From: Sphingomonas arenae
GTDB lineage: Bacteria > Pseudomonadota > Alphaproteobacteria > Sphingomonadales > Sphingomonadaceae
DNA: 64,000 nucleotides
Assembly (NCBI RefSeq): GCF_016924655.1
Contig: NZ_JAFFJU010000001.1
Span: forward strand, 744,001 to 808,000
Direction: 5' to 3'
The notes under the pieces are model-generated. The model had not been told where the DNA came from, made no database searches, and saw only the letters and a list, made by a program, of their open reading frames with translations. Positions 53,888 through 63,251 of this stretch are shown here, piece after piece; position 1 is the first letter of the stretch; each line of letters starts with the position of its first letter. Position numbers and translations under genes: made by a program.

Positions 53888-55053
53888 CGGCCTACAGCGC
53901 GGACCCAATCTACCTCGATCACAACGCGACAACGCCGACGGACCCGCGCGTGCTTGCTGCGATGCTGCCCTACTTTACGGAGGTGTTCGGGAACCCGTCG
54001 AGCGTTGAGCATGTCCATGGGCATCGTGCCCAAGCGGCGGTCGCCACGGCGCGCGCCCAGGTTGCGAAGCACCTTGGAGCGCGGGAAAACGAAATCATCT
54101 TCACGGGCAGCTGCACTGAGGCGAGCAACATTGCGATCCTGGGCGCGAGCCGGGCACGACCCGAACGACGACATCTGATCACCACGGCGATCGAGCACCC
54201 GGCAGTGCTCGAGCCATTTCGCCAGCTAGAGCGCGAAGGATACGAACTCACCATCCTCCCTGTCGATGATACGGGCCGGGTCAATCCGGCAACACTAGAG
54301 CGCGCGATGAGGGACGACACTGGTCTGGTGTCTGTGATGGCCGCCAACAATGAGGTCGGCACGACTCAGGATATCGCGAAGTTGGGGGAGATCGCTGAGC
54401 GCCGGGGCGCGCTATTCCATACGGACGTGGCTCAGCTCCTCGCCCATCGCAAGGTCGACGTTGTTTCTGAGCATATTCACCTGGCCAGCATCTCCGGACA
54501 CAAGGCATACGGGCCCAAGGGCATTGGCGCACTTTATGCTCGTTCACGGATGCCCCGCGCCAGGATCGAACAGACTGTCTGGGGAGGCGGGCAGGAGCGC
54601 GGACTGCGCTCGGGAACACTGGCCGTCCCCTTGATCGTAGGCCTTGGTGAAGCCCTGGAGATCGCGAGCCGCGAAGGAGATCGGGAAGGACAGAGGCTCC
54701 GAGACCTCTGCGACGCCTTTGTCGAACGAGTTACCGGAGCACTTGAGGGCGTCTTCTACAATGGTCATCCCGAGTACCGGATCCCAGGCAACGTTTCGCT
54801 CTCCATTGCCGGTGTAGAGCCGCTAGCACTGATGCACCGTCTCAATGGAGTGGCCAGCTTTTCCGCGTCGAGCGCCTGCGCGACCGATAAGGTTCGAACG
54901 AGTCACGTGCTACTCGCAATGTTCGGGGATACTCAGCGCGCGCGGGGAGCGTTCCGCATCTCGCCGGGGCGATCAACGGCAAAGAGTGACTTGCTCAGGT
55001 TTGCTGACGGTCTGATCGAAGCTGTTGGCGAACTCCGACGGTTTGCCGCATGA
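53884..55053 (+). CDS. dndA: Cysteine desulfurase DndA
   Basis: 389 aa NifS/IscS-like PLP enzyme. YLDHNATTPTDPRV start, PLP Lys K207 in SGHKAYGPKG and active-site C332 in SSACATDKV carrying the persulfide. It donates sulfur to DndC. In many bacteria dndA is replaced by iscS or split off on the other strand; here it is last in the operon after dndE, which is unusual compared with the Streptomyces arrangement. Confidence 0.94.
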   Translation: MTAYSADPIYLDHNATTPTDPRVLAAMLPYFTEVFGNPSSVEHVHGHRAQAAVATARAQVAKHLGARENEIIFTGSCTEASNIAILGASRARPERRHLITTAIEHPAVLEPFRQLEREGYELTILPVDDTGRVNPATLERAMRDDTGLVSVMAANNEVGTTQDIAKLGEIAERRGALFHTDVAQLLAHRKVDVVSEHIHLASISGHKAYGPKGIGALYARSRMPRARIEQTVWGGGQERGLRSGTLAVPLIVGLGEALEIASREGDREGQRLRDLCDAFVERVTGALEGVFYNGHPEYRIPGNVSLSIAGVEPLALMHRLNGVASFSASSACATDKVRTSHVLLAMFGDTQRARGAFRISPGRSTAKSDLLRFADGLIEAVGELRRFAA

Positions 55054-55271
55054 CGCCCTGCTTAAAAACGGCCTAGCAAAATTTTTCGCTTGACGATTCT
55101 AAGGTGATCTCCCATTTGGTCGTTCAGCCATCCCGGACGGGACGGCGGTAACCAGGCCGGACGGTCGGGAGCAGACAGAATAAAGCCAGGCAGGCACCCG
55201 GATTGGGAAGTCGGTCAGGCCAGATAACTGAACGCGCCCGATCTCCTGCTGCAAAGCACGGAGATTTTTTT

Positions 55272-56618
55272 ATGCAAGTTGTTCTCAAGATCCAGGACGC
55301 GGCGCGTCAGACCAGCAAGCTGAACAAGCTGCTGGGCACGGTTTCTCTCACCAGCATGATCGACCTGCTCTCGAGTTCTCATCTCGAGGCGAACCCGCGC
55401 CTTTCCAAGGTCAGCCGGGTCACGGACGACATCGAGGAGAGCCTGGCCAAGGAACCGGACATCTTCCACTTCATGAGTAAGGGCATCCTTGTGGCGGCGA
55501 GCAGCGTCGAGGAGCTGGAGCGCAGCCGCTTCCGCCTTGAATTCGATGATCCCGACCTCGAGGGCATTCTCGACGGCGGTCACAACTCACTCGCTGCTGG
55601 CCGCTTCATCTTGCGGACCGTCTTTGCCGCCCGCCATGGGGAGGAAAAGTCGGAGGCCATGCTGAAGCCTCTCAAGACTTGGGAGAAGTTCAAGCAGGTC
55701 TGGACCGAGAACTTGGAGCTCGTGAAGGAAGAGAAGGCTGCCATTCCTGAGATCCGCATGCCGATCGAGGTGATTTATCCCTCCGAAGAAGCAGACGGCT
55801 TCGCCTACTTCCAGGAGAAGGTCCTCGCGATCAACGCCGCTCGCAACAACAACGCCGAGCTCACTGCCGAGGCGCGGGCTAACAAGCTTGGCTACTACGA
55901 TGAGATCAAGGCAGCCCTCGACGAGACCCTTGTTGACCAGGTCGAGTGGAAGACGAATGACGGGGGCCGCATCAAGGTTCGTGACCTTGTCGCGCTCGCC
56001 CTCATCCCTTTGTCGCGGTTGCCCTACAAGGAAACCGAACAGGTGAAGCGGTCGCCGACCGTGATCTTCTCATCCAAGGGGCAGTGCGTTGCGCTTTACG
56101 ACGATCTGATGTCCGAGGAGGGCGTCGCAAGCGAGACCAAGGGGAACATCGTCGAGATCGTAGACCCGAAGGTGAAGAGCGCTCTGGCCATGATGAAGGA
56201 TATGCCGCGCCTCTTTGACCTGATCTACAAGCTGATGCCCGACGGCTACAACAAGGCTGGGGGCAAGTTCGGCAAGATCGACGGTGTTCGTATGGCGCCC
56301 AATGGCAAGGTGCTCCGTTCGCACTACTACCGCGAGCCAGTCGGATATACGTACGGGGATGGGTACATGTATCCGTTGGTTTACGGGCTGACTTCGCTGA
56401 TGAAGGTGACGGATGAGGGTCTGGAATGGATCACGAATCCCGACGAATTCATCAAGCAGAACATGCCGACGATCATGAAGTCCTTCTACGCGATGATCGC
56501 TGGTGTGGGCTTTGATCCCGCGAAGGTCGGGAAGTCTGGGGGCGCATACAACCTTGCATGCGACCTCGTGGCTGCCGCCTACAAGGATGAGTTGCTGCGC
56601 AAGCACGGATTGGTTTGA
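55272..56618 (+). CDS. AIPR-like (abortive infection phage resistance) protein
   Basis: 448 aa from ATG 55272, with CACGGAG eight bases before it. The segment HFMSKGILVAASSVEELERS followed by DLEGILDGGHNSLAAGRFIL resembles the AIPR layout (FxxxNxGI... then a VNGxQT-like turn), and VLAINAARNNNAELTAEARANK resembles its Asn/Gln-rich region. The DGGHN turn also recalls the DGQHR of DndB. It is an independent transcription unit 218 bp after dndA. Probably an additional phage-defence gene; assignment by pattern only. Confidence 0.6.
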   Translation: MQVVLKIQDAARQTSKLNKLLGTVSLTSMIDLLSSSHLEANPRLSKVSRVTDDIEESLAKEPDIFHFMSKGILVAASSVEELERSRFRLEFDDPDLEGILDGGHNSLAAGRFILRTVFAARHGEEKSEAMLKPLKTWEKFKQVWTENLELVKEEKAAIPEIRMPIEVIYPSEEADGFAYFQEKVLAINAARNNNAELTAEARANKLGYYDEIKAALDETLVDQVEWKTNDGGRIKVRDLVALALIPLSRLPYKETEQVKRSPTVIFSSKGQCVALYDDLMSEEGVASETKGNIVEIVDPKVKSALAMMKDMPRLFDLIYKLMPDGYNKAGGKFGKIDGVRMAPNGKVLRSHYYREPVGYTYGDGYMYPLVYGLTSLMKVTDEGLEWITNPDEFIKQNMPTIMKSFYAMIAGVGFDPAKVGKSGGAYNLACDLVAAAYKDELLRKHGLV

Positions 56619-56645
56619 ACCGTCGGAGGCATAATCTGAACCAAC

Positions 56646-56678
56646 AAGGGGGTTCCAGTTCAGCGCTGGGACCCCCTT
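56646..56678. terminator. Terminator-like hairpin after the AIPR-like gene
   Basis: AAGGGGGTTCCA pairs with TGGGACCCCCTT over 12 bp (one G-T pair), loop of nine bases, 27 bp after the stop. No long T-run follows. Confidence 0.6.
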
Positions 56679-56775
56679 AATGCTTACAGGCACTGCTCAT
56701 GATCTAGCGCATGAGGGAGTAGGGAGAACAAGCGTCTCCAGCTTGAGAGATAAAATGTTCTGAAGAGGATGTCGC

Positions 56776-57387
56776 GTGGCCGAAAGGTTTGACGCTGAGC
56801 TGAGGAATTGGGCGTTGGTCAGGGTAGGCGCCGCGATGGTTGCCGTTGGACGTGTTTTCTCGGACAGCAAAGGACGCTGGCCCGACGGTCACATGATCAG
56901 AACCTCCTCCGTGATAGATGGAGTAGGCCAGGAAGGAGAGGTCATCTCGACCCTCAACACTCGCTATCTTCTCTCCGGTCTGCCCATGGATCGGGAGCAG
57001 CAGAGTCAGATCGTGCAGAGAGCGGCGAACGCGGTTCGACGAGGCAAGATTGTTGATGACGAACGCTTGTTTGACCTGCTGCAAGCCGCGTGGGGCATGG
57101 ACGACCAGACTTTTGAAGCTGTGGCGGGGTTGCCTGAGCGGTGGCTTTGGCAATGGCGCAACCACTACCGCGCCCCAACGGTCGACGATCTCGCTTGCGT
57201 GCGCCGCCTCGCCCGGTTTCACGACGCCCTGCGGATCATCAGCTACGACGCACCAAACTATGCCGAGTGGTGGTCGCGCCGATGGAGAGAAGACAGCCTC
57301 ATCGGCGCCCGCTCGCCTTTGACCGCGACCCGCGACGACCCCGCGATTCTAGGACGGCTGGAAAGATACCTCTGGTCGCAGATGTAG
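56776..57387 (+). CDS. Unrecognised protein with DUF2384-like (Xre/MbcA/ParS toxin-binding) tail
   Basis: 203 aa from GTG 56776. The N-terminal half is unknown (RNWALVRVGAAMVAVGRVF). The C-terminal third (ARFHDALRIISYDAPNYAEWW, then SLIGARSPLTATRDDPAILGRLERYL) has the WxxxxxxxLxGxxPL layout of the antitoxin domain that binds RES/Fic-like toxins, but the fit is loose. No toxin gene is adjacent. Last gene of the defence block. Confidence 0.5.
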   Translation: MAERFDAELRNWALVRVGAAMVAVGRVFSDSKGRWPDGHMIRTSSVIDGVGQEGEVISTLNTRYLLSGLPMDREQQSQIVQRAANAVRRGKIVDDERLFDLLQAAWGMDDQTFEAVAGLPERWLWQWRNHYRAPTVDDLACVRRLARFHDALRIISYDAPNYAEWWSRRWREDSLIGARSPLTATRDDPAILGRLERYLWSQM

Positions 57388-57437
57388 GACATCGCCGATG
57401 AAGGGGGCCGCCCCCCTCACCGCCGGAGATCAGATGT

Positions 57438-57518
57438 TGCAGAATTAACCACGTTTGCTGGGCAGGTTCCGCCCGATACGCGTGAGTGCAGCGGAAAGGA
57501 GACGAAATGCCGTCCTGC
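57438..57518 (+). repeat. 81-bp direct repeat, left copy, flanking the recombinase pair
   Basis: Starts TGCAGAATTAACCACGT, ends CCGTCCTGC. Aligns without gaps to 61815-61895. The first 17 bases and the block GAYACGCGTG are (almost) identical, the rest diverged. It lies about 17 bp downstream of the recombinase 3' end (57535). Likely the recombination site or an element end. Confidence 0.7.
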
Positions 57519-57534
57519 GTCGGCCTTCGTCCCG

Positions 57535-60238
57535 CTACGCGCTTATTCCTTCCCGGATTCCGATCATGGCACACACAAACTGGGCTGCCGATCGGACGTG
57601 GCGGGCTTCGCCTCGATCGCTGCCGCCGCAAAATCCGATGAAGATGGTGCCCCGCCGTCCACGAGTTACCGCTGTCCCTGGAAGGTTTGGGTCGCCGGCC
57701 AGTTCTGCATGCAACTCCTCGCTCGAGCGGTTGCTAAACCTTCCCGAGATGGACAGACTGATTTGCTCCTCGGCAAACCCGTGCGCTCGCAGCAGGTCGC
57801 GCCAGGCAAGTGCCAGCTTGCGGCTTCGGAACCGGACGCCGCAGCGGGCCTCGTCCCAGCGGCTCAGCGCGTAAGTAAGCGCGCGCCTCTCCACGGAACG
57901 GAGAGAGCGAGGTTTGCACCAGTGCCGATCCACCAACTCGAACCATTTGGCGGAACGGGTTGTTACGTCGGAGCCGAGGATCCTGTGCCGCTGAACGCCC
58001 GCCTTGGTCTTGAGCGCGAGGATGTTCTGGTGCGCACCTCGCCAGCGGAGCGCATCCGCCGTCTGCACCCTGAACTCGCGGGCGCGCTTGTCCACCTCGC
58101 TATCGGGCCAGTGAGCAACGTCCAGAAGAAGTCGCCAGTCGATCTCGCCTGAACCCTTCCTTCTCGCTCGAAGCGGGCGCCGCTTGGGAGCAATCTGCAG
58201 CTCGCTGCTGTACCGGATCGTTCGCTCGAGGCTGGCAGCCGCTCGGCCACGACTTGCGGGAACCTGCCACAGTTGTCTGTCAGCAGTGACCTGGTCGAGG
58301 CAGTCCGGCCGCAGGACCGGACGCTGGTAGGACTTGATGTCGGATTTGGCCGTCCGGTCTGGGATCGAGAGCGGCGCCCGGAGTCGAGCCTGGCCGGTAA
58401 GCGCCCTGATCTGATGCTTTGGCAAGCCCGCTGCGACAGCTCCACGCGACACATGCTGGCAGAGACTGAGATCCAGAAGATGCGAGTACCAGCGCAAGGT
58501 TGTGCCGCTTATGATGTGGCCCATCAGGTGACTGACGACGTGCACCGCATGCTGACCCAGCTTCTGCGAGCCGAGGATCCGATCGGCTAGACGGTCTCGC
58601 CGCTCCGGAGAAATGACAGCCCGCAGGGTTCTGGGGACGTGTCCGTGCTCCTCGCGCGGCAGCAGCAATGTTGTTAGCAGATAGCTGGCGAAGCTATGGC
58701 GGAGGTGATGAACAGTCGTCCGCGTACCGGTCGCACTGAGCAGGATTGCTTCGAGCTTCCGACTGACCATCCGCTCGCCAAGCGGTCGGGACAGCCCAAG
58801 CGGCCCAAACAGCAATCTGCTCGCATGACCGACCGCAGCGCGGCGTTCCTCCACCCGCTTTCGCAGCAGCTTCAGCTCGTTGGTCGTCAGCAGCATGTCC
58901 AGCGGCAGGATACGCCGGCTCGTTAGAGTCTTGAGATCGCGATGGCGATTGCGGACTACGACCAGCTCAGTCCGGCCCGAATCCTCAAAATAGTCGTCGA
59001 CGGTTAGTCCAAGTATCTCGGGCAGCCTCAGACCAGCTCGAAACGCGAGGAGAAGGCATAGTTTAAGGTCATCGCTGTCTCGCCCCCTGCCGCACAGCGT
59101 GATGGCTCGCCGACATTCTTCCGGGATTACGAGGTTGGCGCTCGCCCGCGTCGGAGTGGCGTACTCGCCAATGTTCTTCGGAAGAGGCGGCAGCGCCGGA
59201 GCGATACCGCAAGCGAAGCGATGGAAGTGCCGAATGGCGCTGACCAGCCCGTTTCGCTGCCCTCCCGGCGGAAGGCGGTCCAGCCTCTCCTCGTAACGGG
59301 CAACCAGAGCGCCTCCCTCCCAGCTGGTCGGCATGTCTCCGGCGTCGAACAGGTGCTCGATTAAGCGTCGCAGGTTCTGTTCGATGGTGCTGGGGGCATA
59401 ACCTCTGCCCTTCCGTCCCAGATCGACGTTGAGCATGTGCAGGCACCAACGAAGCAGCACCTGACGGCCGGACTGTCTACTTTCCTTGTCGAGCAGGATC
59501 TCGATGTTGGCTGCTGCTCGCTGTTTCGCCTGAAACTTGGCACAGAGATGCTTCTTTTGATCTTCCCACGGCTTTAGCAGAGCGTGCTTCACATCGGCAA
59601 AGGCACTTTCGCCTCGGCGTTTCCAGGTCACGGCATTGTTGCCGGCGGGCGGGGCGGATGACACGGTCTGGCCCAATGCCAGTCCCATGATCCGACGCCA
59701 CTCCTGCTCGGGCACCGGCACGCTGTTGTGCAACCCGAGCGCATGCGCGACGAGCACGGACGGGATGCGAAGCTGCCAGTGCATGCGGGCATGCTGCAGC
59801 AGGCGGTCGCCGGCGTCATCGCACTTCAGGAACGCGCGCAGATAATGCTCTGCAGGCAGAGAGACTGGCGTCAGTTCGTCTCGGCGCCAATGAGCGATTA
59901 GCAAACGCGTGATCGGGTCCGCGAACCAGCGGCGGCCTTGGGAGAGCGGTCCCACCCCCTTCCGGCTCAACTGGCGCCAGCTCCAGCCACAGCAGGTCTT
60001 CGAGCAGATAAGCATTGCCAAGCGCTGCCTCGATCCAGCGGTCCCACATGCGTCGGTCGAGCAGGGCGCCATGGAAGATCGCCGAGGCAAGGAGCTGACC
60101 GACACGCGCTTCAGGCGATAGGGTCTTCGCTGGCGCAATCGCCGTCTGCAGAAGATCAAGCGGCTGCCGAGCCTCGTTCTAGTTAGCGAAGCCGGCGTGC
60201 GCCAAAGGCGCCCAAGGTCCGTCGCTCAATTCAGTCAC
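57535..60238 (-). pseudogene. Large tyrosine recombinase/integrase, disrupted by a stop and a frameshift
   Basis: The native start is probably GTG 60238, overlapping the upstream gene stop as GTGA, giving MTELSDGPWAPLAHAGFAN. Codon 20 is then TAG (60179-60181). The same frame continues as a sensible sequence (RMWDRWIEAALGNAYLLEDL) until a C-rich run near 59951, where the reading must shift by one base to join RRWFADPITRLLIAHW and the long downstream frame. The catalytic region is intact: AGLRLPEILGLTVDDY (Arg), HHLRHSFASYLL (HxxR) and SHLMGH...LRWYSHL (H...Y). So about 900 aa originally; probably inactive unless the lesions are sequencing errors. Confidence 0.78.
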
Positions 60239-61758
60239 TGCGCGAGAGGACTGGCAATCGGTGTCCAGCCGACCCAGGCAAGAGCGGGATCGAGCACCGG
60301 CTTAAGGTCGGCTTGATAGGACATCGGGTCGAGCGCTGAAGTCAGCCCCCACGGCTGCACGCCATGATGCCAATGACCGAAGAACGCGCCAAGCGTTTCG
60401 CCGCTGACTTTGCCGACCAGTTTGGACCTGAGCCAATGGCGACCAGCGTTTTCGTGTCCGGGCCAGCCCTTGCTGCGCAAGGAATGCAGAACCTGCTTGA
60501 GCGAGCGAGCCTGCATCTCACCACTGGAGGTCACCTGGAATAATGGTGCAGCCGGCGAGTTGAGCGAAGTGCGCAGCCAGGCTCTCGCTTCAGAAGGCAG
60601 ATGGCGGTCCATAGCCAAGAGGTGGTCGTGATAGAGCGACAGCTGAGTTCGCGCGCATTCGCAGACCCAGACCAGACGAGCTGCCGCCGGATCGTCGCGG
60701 TACTTGTCGTGGACCTGGAGAAAACCTGTTCGTCGATCGATGGCTTCAAACGACGGCAGAACCCCACCCCTGCCTCGCAAACCTAGTCCAAACGCGACAA
60801 GAGCGACTGTGTAGGCGCTCATGCCCGCATGGGCCTCCCAAAATCTGTTGCCCCCAAATCTGAGGTTTCGTCCCAGCCGACGAGCGAGGGTGCGGACTGC
60901 CTCATCCTTTGGCGTGAAGGACTCGCCGACCCACAAGCCGGCAAGCTCGGACGGAAATTCGGCTGCGCTGGGCTGCCCCAGACGGCGAAGCGCCTGTCGA
61001 TGGATGTTGGAGGCTCGGGGCATGGGCAGAGCGCCATAGTAGGTCATCGGTCTGGCCAGCGGGTGATGCCTTGCCGTGATCAGCGACGCAGCGGCGATAT
61101 CTCCCCCAGCGTCCTGTGCGATGACTCGCATCAACCAGCGTTCGGCACTCTCAATCGTTCTGGCAGACCGGCGCACGCGGGGTTCGCCCGGCATACGGCG
61201 GTTGAGCAAGGCCAGCACGCGGGCCTGCAACGTCCCCGCATCGGTTTCGAAGAGGCGCTGCGCTCCGGCATGAGCGTAAATTTTCCGCGCTTTGAGGCAG
61301 TCCCGCAAAACAAGTTCTGTTTCGTCGGACACGGAAAGCCAGACGTTCTTGCTGGTCGGCACCATCATTTCGGCCATTTGAGGACCGATCTGGCGGGCCG
61401 GTCCGCCAGACGACAGCCACCAACTCCATCGCTTGTCGTGAAAGATGAGACCGGGTTCGGCCGCGCTAATGGCATATTCCGGCGCCAGAAACCGGAACGT
61501 TAGGCTAATGAGCTCGCCCATCCTGCGCCCGGTGGACAGCACGGAGAGCAGCATGAGGCACGCTTCAAGGGTCGCCTTGCTCGCCTGCTTCGCCCGGCTT
61601 TGGGCGATGGCGGTCCTAATGCGTGCCAGGTCGATCTCGCCGAGCTGTGTCCAGTGACCCGGTAGAAGCTGATTTTCGCGCGCGATCGCGTTCCGCCGCC
61701 CTGAAGGCTCCTTGGGGCTGGGTTCATGAGCCTGGACGGGGACAGGGGCATCACTCAT
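60235..61758 (-). CDS. Recombinase-module partner protein (degenerate tyrosine-recombinase-like)
   Basis: 507 aa, intact. The C-terminal part contains AGRHWLRSKLVGK and LGAFFGHWHHGVQPWG, resembling the HxxR and G-H-W motifs of tyrosine recombinases, although the nucleophilic Tyr context is not clear. The N-terminal half includes LMLLSVLSTGRRMGELISLTF, like the catalytic Arg region, so it may be a helper that lost catalysis. It is transcribed first and coupled (GTGA) to the large recombinase. The pair is bracketed by direct repeats. Confidence 0.7.
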   Translation of the reverse strand: MSDAPVPVQAHEPSPKEPSGRRNAIARENQLLPGHWTQLGEIDLARIRTAIAQSRAKQASKATLEACLMLLSVLSTGRRMGELISLTFRFLAPEYAISAAEPGLIFHDKRWSWWLSSGGPARQIGPQMAEMMVPTSKNVWLSVSDETELVLRDCLKARKIYAHAGAQRLFETDAGTLQARVLALLNRRMPGEPRVRRSARTIESAERWLMRVIAQDAGGDIAAASLITARHHPLARPMTYYGALPMPRASNIHRQALRRLGQPSAAEFPSELAGLWVGESFTPKDEAVRTLARRLGRNLRFGGNRFWEAHAGMSAYTVALVAFGLGLRGRGGVLPSFEAIDRRTGFLQVHDKYRDDPAAARLVWVCECARTQLSLYHDHLLAMDRHLPSEARAWLRTSLNSPAAPLFQVTSSGEMQARSLKQVLHSLRSKGWPGHENAGRHWLRSKLVGKVSGETLGAFFGHWHHGVQPWGLTSALDPMSYQADLKPVLDPALAWVGWTPIASPLAQ

Positions 61759-61814
61759 GGGCTGTCCCGTTGCTCCAATGAAGTTACTGCCCCGTCAACT
61801 GACTGCTCGAACCG

Positions 61815-61895
61815 TGCAGAATTAACCACGTCTAGGCAGCGAAACCCGACCGACACGCGTGTGTGTCGCCGGAAGGCGCCGAGATGTCGTCCTGC
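61815..61895 (+). repeat. 81-bp direct repeat, right copy
   Basis: Partner of 57438-57518 in the same orientation, 57 bp upstream of the recombinase partner gene (start 61758). Its position makes it both a candidate end of the element and part of the promoter region of the module. Confidence 0.7.
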
Positions 61896-61986
61896 ATGAA
61901 GATGTCAGGGGCAGCCGTTCGGCTGAAGCATTTGGATGAAAGGGCCGCACGCGGCTTCAGCGACCGTGCCGGTCGGAGTGAAGCTG

Positions 61987-62499
61987 ATGAGAAGACGAGT
62001 TGACGTCCCTGGACCCGCAGAGCGGGCAGTCCTTGCCGCCCGCGCAGTAGAGAGGCTGGCAGGTTGGACCTGTTGGCCGCGATGCGATGTCGTGCCCCCG
62101 TCGCTGCCCTGCCTCGGACTGGAAAGCTGCATCGATGCCCTGATCATCCCCGCGACAGTGGTCCCCGTGCAGACCATCAACCGGACGCTGCAGAAGGTCC
62201 GCTGCGACGCCCTTGTGGTTGTCGCTGCCGATGACCCTTGTTCCCCCATCATGGGTCACCTCGCACTCGTGCAATCAGGCGCCGTCGACTGGCATGGTCC
62301 CTGCCGTTTCTGGGCCTCCCCGCTCGGTGAGTTGTGGCTGGTCGGCGCTGCCGAGCTTGGGTCTGCGGGGATCGCAGCGCTCCTTGGCAGCACGCGTCTC
62401 GCGCTCAATGCTGAGCCCTGGAAGACTACTGCCGAGGCGACGCTGGGCCTAGACCTCGCGGCCAAGCTCCTCACTCGTCAGATGGAGGCCCTGCGGTGA
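61987..62499 (+). CDS. Hypothetical protein
   Basis: 170 aa from ATG 61987 (ATG 61936 would add 17). It is rich in hydrophobic strands (DALIIPATVVPVQTINRT, CDALVVVAADDPCSP) with scattered Cys. No signal peptide or known motif. Its stop overlaps the next start (GTGA), so the two are coupled and presumably cooperate. Possibly an accessory gene of the mobile element. Confidence 0.6.
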   Translation: MRRRVDVPGPAERAVLAARAVERLAGWTCWPRCDVVPPSLPCLGLESCIDALIIPATVVPVQTINRTLQKVRCDALVVVAADDPCSPIMGHLALVQSGAVDWHGPCRFWASPLGELWLVGAAELGSAGIAALLGSTRLALNAEPWKTTAEATLGLDLAAKLLTRQMEALR

Positions 62500-63251
62500 G
62501 CCTTCGTCCCGACTGGATCAGTCCGTCCCAAACCATGAACATGATGTTCACCGACCCGCTCGGGTCGATGGACGGTTTCTCGTTTGGCCTCTTGCGGACG
62601 AGCATGCGCGGCCTCCGGAACAGTGTTGCCGGGTTCGCCTTCGCGAAGCTCAACCCGCGCCAGCCCAACGAAAACGAGCCCGCGACACGCGGCTTGTGGC
62701 CGTCGACGGCGGCCGACGCGGCGGTCGCCCTCGCGCCGGGCGTCGCCGACGTGTGGAGTGATCCGGCGTTGCTGTTTACGCGCTACGAGAACGAGCTCCT
62801 GCCGGGTCAAACGGGAGCACTGCTGGTGCTGACCCTGCGGTTTTCGCTCGACCATGCACGCCACGACATGTTCGACATGGGCTACGCATTCGCCCTTGAG
62901 CGTCTCGCTCGCGCACGCCGGCTGTCGACGATGGTGGTGCTTCACGTACCCGGCGAGGCCGTGTCGCGGTCGCTGCCGCACGTTCATCTCGTGGCGCTCG
63001 CCCGAACTCACTCGGCAAGCGGGTTCGGGGCTTACGACGAGGAAGTCTTCTGCGACTCCGGTCAGAAGCTGCTCTTTGGTGAGTGGCAGGACTTCTCGAG
63101 TCGGTGGGCTGCGACGTGCGGCATCGTGCGAGTTAGCGTGATTGCCAGAGCGCTTGGGATCTGGTTGACTTGCGGGATCCCGCGTCGCTTCGGATGCGGC
63201 GGTGTCGGCCCGAACCGACGCGAGAGCGCTGGTCGATCGCAAGCAGTCTGA
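62496..63251 (+). CDS. Possible HUH-type (MobA/Rep-like) endonuclease domain protein
   Basis: 251 aa from GTG 62496. Residues 160-175, LPHVHLVALARTHSASGFGA, contain H162-V-H164, with the spacing and the GFG continuation seen in MobA/MobL relaxases (PHAHxxLTTR...GFG). An upstream ALERLARARRLSTMVVLHV helix-strand fits. A catalytic Tyr is not clearly identified, so the activity is hypothetical. The last 40 residues overlap the integrase 3' end in the opposite direction and look unnatural, suggesting truncation at a junction. Confidence 0.5.
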   Translation: MSLRPDWISPSQTMNMMFTDPLGSMDGFSFGLLRTSMRGLRNSVAGFAFAKLNPRQPNENEPATRGLWPSTAADAAVALAPGVADVWSDPALLFTRYENELLPGQTGALLVLTLRFSLDHARHDMFDMGYAFALERLARARRLSTMVVLHVPGEAVSRSLPHVHLVALARTHSASGFGAYDEEVFCDSGQKLLFGEWQDFSSRWAATCGIVRVSVIARALGIWLTCGIPRRFGCGGVGPNRRESAGRSQAV

